A DNA stretch of 64,000 bases from Otatea glauca (Eukaryota > Streptophyta > Magnoliopsida > Poales > Poaceae): contig CM070722.1 of NCBI GenBank assembly GCA_036346275.1, positions 60,053,524 to 60,117,523 on the forward strand, in the 5' to 3' direction. The notes beneath the pieces are model-generated. The model saw nothing but the letters and a program-made list of their open reading frames with translations, did not search any database and was not told the DNA's origin. Positions within the stretch are counted from its first letter, which is position 1. Each line of letters begins with the position of its first letter. A program made the position numbers and the translations under genes. Shown in pieces: positions 58,730 through 64,000 of this stretch.

Positions 58730-59500
58730 TCATAATTCTATTTGCTTATTCTTTTGTACAAAAATTAGCCATTCACGATGATCGACACGTGTGTAGCTAG
58801 TTTCCTCAGATTGTTCTTCCTGGATCGTGATGCCAGTACCGATTGGAGGCAACTTGTCAAACTGATTGTATTCTTCCTTATCTACCACTTTCTCAACTCC
58901 GACAATCCTCCTTTTGCCCTGAAGAACCACGTGTCGCTTCTTGTTGGACGGGTCACTTGTCAAACTGATTGTATTCTTCCTTATCTACCACATTCTCAAC
59001 TCCGACAATCCTCCTTTTGCCCTGAAGAACCACGTGTCGCTTCTTGTTGGACGGGTCGGTTACATAGAAGACTTGAACAACTTGGTTAGCGAGTACAAAT
59101 GGTTCATCTTGGTATCTGACACGTTCGAAGTCCACAGTAGTGACGCCGTACTTGTCAACCTTCACGTGCTGCAGGTGAACCCAACGGCACCGAAATAAAG
59201 GGATCTTGAATAGTATGTAGTCGAGCTCCTAAATTTCCTCAATGAACCCACAGTAGGAGCTCCTCGTCGACCCAGCGGTATTCAGCGCATCAATGCGAAC
59301 ACCACTATTCTGGTTTGTGCTCTTCATGTTCTGATCTTTTGTGTAAAATGTGTACCCATTTAAGTCGTATCCTTTCCATGTTACAACTGTAAATGCTGGG
59401 TCGTACCCAATTACTAACCTTAGATGACCTAGGTCAGAAGGATCTACAATCACACTTCCAAATCCAGGGTCTCTTTCCACCAGATCGCCTCTCAATCGCA
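58730..59500 (-). pseudogene. CACTA transposase-region fragment (DUF4216)
   Basis: On minus: YDLNGYTFYTKDQNMKSTNQ, NSGVRIDAL and YCGFIEEI (59495-59229). Then, in another frame, VKVDKYGVTTVDFERVRYQD and EPFVLANQVVQVFYVTDPSN (59165-58953). This is the DUF4216 region found C-terminal in plant En/Spm ORFs. A 103-bp tandem duplication (58852-58954 and 58955-59057) repeats HVVLQGKRRIVGVE and shifts the frame. Confidence 0.82.
58852..59057. repeat. 103-bp tandem duplication
   Basis: ACTTGTCAAACTGATTGTAT and the following 83 bases occur twice with few differences (for example CCACTTTCTC against CCACATTCTC). 103 is not a multiple of three. Confidence 0.9.
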
Positions 59501-59727
59501 GCCACCTTAAAAATAGCTCGAAAAACCCTAAAAATACAGAGGAGGTCGAGGCTCTCTGTACTTATTTCATAGAAATAGTTATGCTATACGGTTTTTTTTG
59601 GCTAAAACTGTCTATGATGTGCTCATCATCACAGACGGTTTTAGCCAAAAATCATCTGTGATGTGCCCGAGACTCATAAAAAATCGTCAGTGGTGAGGTG
59701 TCTAATATAAATTCTTTTGTAGTAGTG

Positions 59728-60000
59728 ATTATTGACTAGAGTTTATTAGAAAGTAACTTTGTAATGAGCTTCAGTGAGGAGCTTAGCAAAGAGATAGGCA
59801 TGATCCCTACTGCTCCCTAGTGCATTTCGTGGCTTTATGCCCATTCTACCTACATCGATAATAGTTGATTCAGTAGGAACTTAAACAACTCATCATTCAT
59901 TTCTCAATCAATTTAAAATCTTAGTCAAAAGGTCCTTCCATGAATCTAAGGAAGGAAAACCACCTCTGACTTCACCGGGCCTTCCACCGATAAGTACCTA
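59728..60000 (-). pseudogene. LINE segment 1: RT N-terminal part
   Basis: Next to the CACTA insertion the minus strand reads MPISLLSSSLKLITKLLSNK, then a stop, which matches the PISL...K motif of LINE RTs. Further upstream GGFPSLDSWKDLLTKILN matches the GPDGFP...FW region. Frames shift between the two. Confidence 0.65.
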
Positions 60001-60249
60001 CCTAGAATTGGGCGAGTTAGTTTAAGCGGTACCGAATTAGAATGAACAGTTGAGTTTTCTAATTCATTTATTATTATAGGTTTTTTCGTTTCTAAGAAAG
60101 TTCAGAGAAACAAGATCATGGGTTGCTATGCATCGTGCTTATGTATTGTCTTCAAAAAACCAAAAGCCAGTTGACTTTGTGTTCTGAGATAAAGCAGTTG
60201 GTGGCCATCATGGATCTTCTGTAGTGGTGTTTCTGTTGCCAGTTTGTAG

Positions 60250-61030
60250 CGTGAGTGTAATACCTGGTCCGTTCGTAGTGCGTCCTATGTGGAGTTATAA
60301 TGGTAGGATTAGTCTTACATTGCTTATCTAAAATAATTTGTAGTAACATATAATGCATGTTTGGTTCAAACGTAGCATCTTTTGCACAAGTATGTATGTG
60401 TAGGCCCACTATCAGGTACCCATGGCACAGATGTTGCACCGAGGGGTGGTTCTAGGAATTTGCATGGTATCAAAGCATCATCCCTCATTGCACATGTATG
60501 TGTGTGTGGGCCCACTAGCGGGTACCCACTGCACAGAGGTTGCACCGAGAGATGGAGTTAGGCGAAGATGTTAGCTCATAAGGTGAGTAAGTGTAATACC
60601 TTGATCCATCCGTAGTGCAGTCCATGTGGCCCATATGGAGTTGTGATAGTAGGATCAGTCCCACATTACTTGTCTAAAGGTGAGTTGTAGTAGAGCATAT
60701 AATGTTTGTTAGGTTCAAACGTAGCACCTTCAGGTTAAACCTTTTACGTGAAATGAGGACAAAAGTGTAAGTGGTGTGATATACATACACGGGTCCGTCC
60801 CATGGGTGGGTTGGACCACTCCACATGGGCCTTCACATTAACGGGCTGGGATATTACAGTCACCCCCCCTTAAGGGCTATGATACCATCATTAACATCCT
60901 GGCCCAAATTAGCTCAAAGTCCAGCCTACCATAAGGCGGATCTACGCATGTATAGCACCTCACTTACACTTTCATCTTCGCTTCGTGTAAAAGGGTTAAT
61001 CTGGAGGTGCTATGTTTGGACCCAGCAGGC
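60250..61030. mobile_element. TRIM-like cluster with direct and inverted repeats
   Basis: TGTAATACC starts two similar blocks (60252-60395 and 60591-60733), both with TTCAAACGTAGCA. Between them are a primer-site-like TGGTATCAAAGC (60464-60475) and a repeated GGGCCCACTAGCGGGTACCCA unit. Further on, GGTATCATAGCCC, a poly-G run and TGTAATATCCCAGCCC can be read on minus (60900-60845). The block at 60714-60780 is nearly the inverse of 60962-61022. Probably two TRIM/SMART elements in opposite orientation or a rearranged one. No coding capacity. Confidence 0.45.
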
Positions 61031-61255
61031 GTACGCATATAATTAAAAGACAAAGGGATGGGGAACACTACACAAGAGAAGGTAGGCAGGGCAGGTGAAG
61101 ACTCTATAATGCTCTCTACCCACAAATCTCTGTTACTAATGCATAGATCACGCTTTTTTGCGAGCAACGTCCTTTTCATTTCTAAACATGCCTCTAGTAA
61201 TATCCTTACTAAACCTGGAAGAGTTCCTGCAATGTGGTTGATTTGAGCCGTTGGA

Positions 61256-61719
61256 GCGAGCCGGCTCGGCTCGCGGCTAGAACCGAGCCGGCCGAAAATT
61301 TTTACATCTGGGTTCTTTTTTTGAAAAAAATTACATATAGGTCCTTTTCCCGGAAAAAATAACGGTTAGGTCATTTTTCGAAAAAAGAATACATATTACG
61401 TCCATACCCTTTTAGCGTTTTTAAGAGTAGCGCTCGGGTCTTTTTTGGGAAACTCGAAATTACGTTTAGATCCTTTTTTTTTAAAAAAAAGCATTCGGTC
61501 CTTTTTTTTGGGGAAAAAATGCATTGCATTTAGGCCCTTATTTTTTATTTTTTTAGCATTACTTTTAGACCCTTTTGCGGAAAACACAAATTTCTTTTTA
61601 GATCCTTTTCACGTGTTTTCTAGATTTACTCGTGTTTGGAGCGTCAATCGCACGCTTTATCGATTTTCTCGTGTGGAGAGCGGCACCCGCGGCGTGGCAC
61701 GCCGCGTACAGGTTTCTAG
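61256..61719 (+). mobile_element. Helitron-like non-autonomous element, copy B
   Basis: It starts near GCGAGCCGGCTCGGCTCG, after an A, and ends with the hairpin CGCGGCGTGGCACGCCGCG, then TACAGGTTT and CTAG followed by T (61720). The interior has units such as ACATATAGGTCCTTTT and TTACGTTTAGATCCTTTTTT, the inverse form of copy A's units. Shared end: TCGTGTGGAGAGCGGCACCC. Confidence 0.6.
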
Positions 61720-63760
61720 TTGTATACATTTTCTATGAGCATAATGGGCCTTTGTTACAATCTTCTAGGGACGTGTCATGGCAGCCCTTTTTTCAACCGC
61801 TGCAACGGGTGTGTTTCTCGTGCCCAGACAGATGCTTTTATCTGTGAGACCAAAATACATATAGTTTCTATACCTTTATGTATATATATACCAGACCTAG
61901 GATTTGAATTTATCGTGGTCTTGAAAGTTATACTTACCGTGTACTCCAAAAAAGCCACAGATCTAACTATAAGACGCTGAGCCATTAACTACCATGGAAA
62001 ATAGTAGGAAGTTTTTTCTTCTGATCTAACCCATCTTAGAACATGATTTTGATCCAATGGTCGAAAGCATGTTCACAGTAACAACTACTCCTGCAGAAGA
62101 TCCTTGCCCTGTTGTAGTCGAGGGTAGGTTAATAATTGCAATGGCAGGAGACAACGATCAATCGGCTGTCCCCTCTATCTGGCCACACGTTGTACTGACA
62201 GAGCGTGGGCTAGTTGAACGTGATATAAAATTTTGAAGGATTTGACATGACCTGCACTTGGGAGGATTTTTATATTAACGCCCTACTGAATGGATGGTCT
62301 CCTAGGCTTCCCCTTGGCAGTCGAGCAGCGTATGCCTGAATGACAAACCTTGGCCCGATTGGTCAGATACATCGTAGTTTGGAGCTGTACCTTGGTATAC
62401 CTACTATCTTGTACCGTTGTACTGCACGAGTGGCTCAGTAGCACATGTTGATAACCGATACTGCTACCACCTTGTTGTTTGTGCTGCATGTAGCGTTGAG
62501 GTAGTAGGATCACTGATATATACATAGTTTGTACCTGGTATTTTCTCTCTCCTATTTTAGCTTTTTTATTCTGTTTTAAAAAATGACCTCTACAAAACTA
62601 ATTCTAGAAATGGCCTATTTTCTATATGCCGTCCCGAATGGTGCGGAGGTTAAACATCTACGCCGTCAATGGTAATACAGTTGAGAACCCATTCTTGCTG
62701 GCAACATGAAAGCCGGCGTGTCGTAGTCACGCCAACACTGGCACGGATGTATCTATTCAGGACTTAATTAGGCATTTTTTGGCCCCTCGTTGGTGCTATA
62801 CTCTTTGGAGTTGATGTGGATCTGACGCGGAGGTATCATTGTTCCGCGTCAACATCGTTGGTACGAAGGTTCGGTATATTATGACACAGATTGAGGCTGC
62901 AAGTGGGCTATTCCTAGCCTCAGCTTCTCGTGAAGGCGAGCCCAATAGGCGCCAACGCCACATCCCCTTCCTCCAAATCCACTCAAATCTCTCCATTTTT
63001 GCACAGGATTTCAAGTGGGAATCGCAAGAGAAGGCAATGCCCCTCTCATTCCTCTATGATTTTACCAATTAGATTTGCTTGATTTGGTCAAATTTTGAGC
63101 AAACCCTAGTTTAGAGGTGACCTCCAAAATTCAAATTTGCAGTGCATAAGAACTTGATTTTGGCTTGGATTTGGCGTTGTGGGAAGGATAGCAATGGTTG
63201 GTGGTCCGATTGTTTCTACTTTTTGAGTATTTGTTGTATATTGTTGGTTGGTTTGCATGGAACACATATGAATGAACCGAGAGAAATCGTTATTGTTTGG
63301 TCCAAATCGAATGAATTCAGGCTAGTTTGTGGTGATGTAGATTATGATTATTGTATATATGTCCATGGGCTAGCATGGTTTGTTGGTTTTGTTGATGCCA
63401 GTTTGGATGGGAAAGCGTTCTGGGATGTGTTGACGTTAGTATAATATTTCTATGATTATAATGTCGTATTTTGATGTTAGATGGATCAGTCCAGGTGGTA
63501 GAAAAATGTTAAATGATTTGCATATTGATCAATAGTTTACAAATTAATCATGCATATGGGTTAATTTAGATTTTTTGTTATTGTGTTGGCAAATGATTGA
63601 CGTGTGTTTTATTTTCGGATGTTGCTTGTGGTCGTTTAGATGGATAGAGTTGTGTGTGTGCATCATGGTGGCACAATGGTGTAAAACAACAATGGCGTGG
63701 AGTTAGCGGGCATGCGTTGAGTTTGTTGGTGTATGGCGCGTGGCTAGGCTTGTAAACGAG
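61720..63760. other. Unassigned stretch
   Basis: No repeat boundary or RNA gene is visible. A plus ORF (63142-63444, 100 codons) starts MHKNLILAWIWRCGKDSNGW and has no family motif I know; its neighbourhood (leader-like AAACCCTAGTTTAGAGG at about 63100) could be the 5' part of an old transposon gene. I do not call it a gene. Confidence 0.35.
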
Positions 63761-64000
63761 CTGAACTCCAGCTCGCCTAGTCTGCCAGGCTAGAACTTGG
63801 TAAAAGCTCGAGCCAAGCTTGAATGAACTCGAGTTGGGGTTCGAGACTGGACCCAAGCTCGAGTAGGCTCGAGCTCGGCTCGAGTAAGCTTAGTAACGGT
63901 AAACAATTCAATATGCACTATTTTTCAATATTAAAAAAATATTCAAGCTCGAGCTCAGCTCGAATAAGCTCGGTAAGAGTTAACATATAGTAATATTTAA
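63755..64000. repeat. GAGCTCGGCTCGA-type repeat at the window edge
   Basis: AAACGAGCTGAACTCCAGCTC is followed by repeated AAGCTCGAG, GAGCTCGGCTCGAGTAAGCT and GAGCTCAGCTCGAATAAGCT. Such AGCTCGA arrays occur in plant DNA transposon ends. The element is cut by the window edge. Confidence 0.55.

Larger units (their letters stand above)
55965..59727 (-). mobile_element. CACTA (En/Spm) element, non-autonomous
   Basis: The ends CACTACTGCACACAGG and, inverted, CACTACTACAAAAG are flanked by ATT (55962-55964, 59728-59730). Subterminal repeats CATCACAGACGGTT and inverse copies crowd both ends (55985-56080, 57665-57915, 59580-59690). The element holds a G-rich stretch (57190-57650), a tRNA-like piece, an A/T-rich tandem repeat and a DUF4216-type fragment on minus. 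It lacks the main TNP2 transposase, so it depends on other copies. Inserted in the LINE. Confidence 0.9.
49321..60000 (-). mobile_element. LINE split by three later insertions
   Basis: Coding motifs on minus, in order: GGFPSLDSWKDLLTKILN and MPISLLSSSLKLITKLL (60000-59728), FGFIKTRTIQDGFAWAVEY and KWDFEKAFDT (55964-55314), FERPLSAWQSIYLSSGGRLT (51703-51387), then ILWVKFLWNRYY, FWWRDVLKQLDLF and the zf-RVT region ending near 49800. The tail of the element is the T run at 49321-49332 (an A tail on minus). Insertions at 59727-55965 (CACTA), 55313-51704 (copia) and 51386-50408 (Harbinger) interrupt it, and joining the pieces restores the motif order. Stops occur in the RT pieces. The upstream end near 60000 is approximate; ORF1 and the endonuclease are absent. 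Confidence 0.82.

Overview
This is a plant nuclear window, almost certainly from a grass (Poaceae). Evidence: intron-split genes with GC-rich first exons, grass-type LTR retrotransposons, CACTA subterminal repeats, PIF/Harbinger MITEs starting GGGCCTGTTTG, and layered transposon nesting. I see no bacterial-style operons, rRNA, intact tRNA genes or CRISPR.

Three host genes can be reconstructed exon by exon with intact frames. (1) 11403 to 6049, minus strand: a 14-exon plant alpha/beta-hydrolase (502 aa) with a GRSMG nucleophile elbow. (2) 24091 to 29872, plus strand: an 8-exon plant protein of unknown function (580 aa) with a Ser/Arg-rich N-terminus and coiled coils; all its introns are phase 0. 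(3) 34827 to 32296, minus strand: a 7-exon secreted alpha-type carbonic anhydrase (290 aa).

Most of the rest is mobile DNA. 1-174 is a cut-off Mutator-like end in a Ty3/gypsy RT relic (175-779). 973-5011 is a 4.0 kb solo LTR with a perfect 5-bp target duplication. 14061-14643 and 61256-61719 are two copies, in opposite orientation, of a Helitron-like family. 14982-15212 is a Harbinger MITE. 15448-21759 is a nearly complete but decayed Ty1/copia element. 22476-23474 and 26754-28163 are hAT-like elements, the second in an intron of gene 2.

36803-45247 is an 8.4 kb Mutator-like element with long terminal inverted repeats and a perfect 10-bp target duplication. On its minus strand it carries the remains of a MURA-type transposase, a plant mobile domain (PMD/MAIN-like) protein and a GRF-type zinc-finger protein, plus an array of GCGATCGC palindromes. 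It is the most unusual object in the window.

49321 to about 60000 is a minus-strand LINE broken by three later insertions: a Harbinger element that itself holds a hAT element (50408-51386), a copia element with 1.8 kb LTRs (51704-55313) and a CACTA element (55965-59727). The remaining stretches (about 780-967, 5486-6048, 11871-14060, 21760-22475, 29873-32295, 35420-36792, 45248-49234, 60000-61255, 61720-64000) hold small repeats, TRIM-like remnants or nothing I can name.
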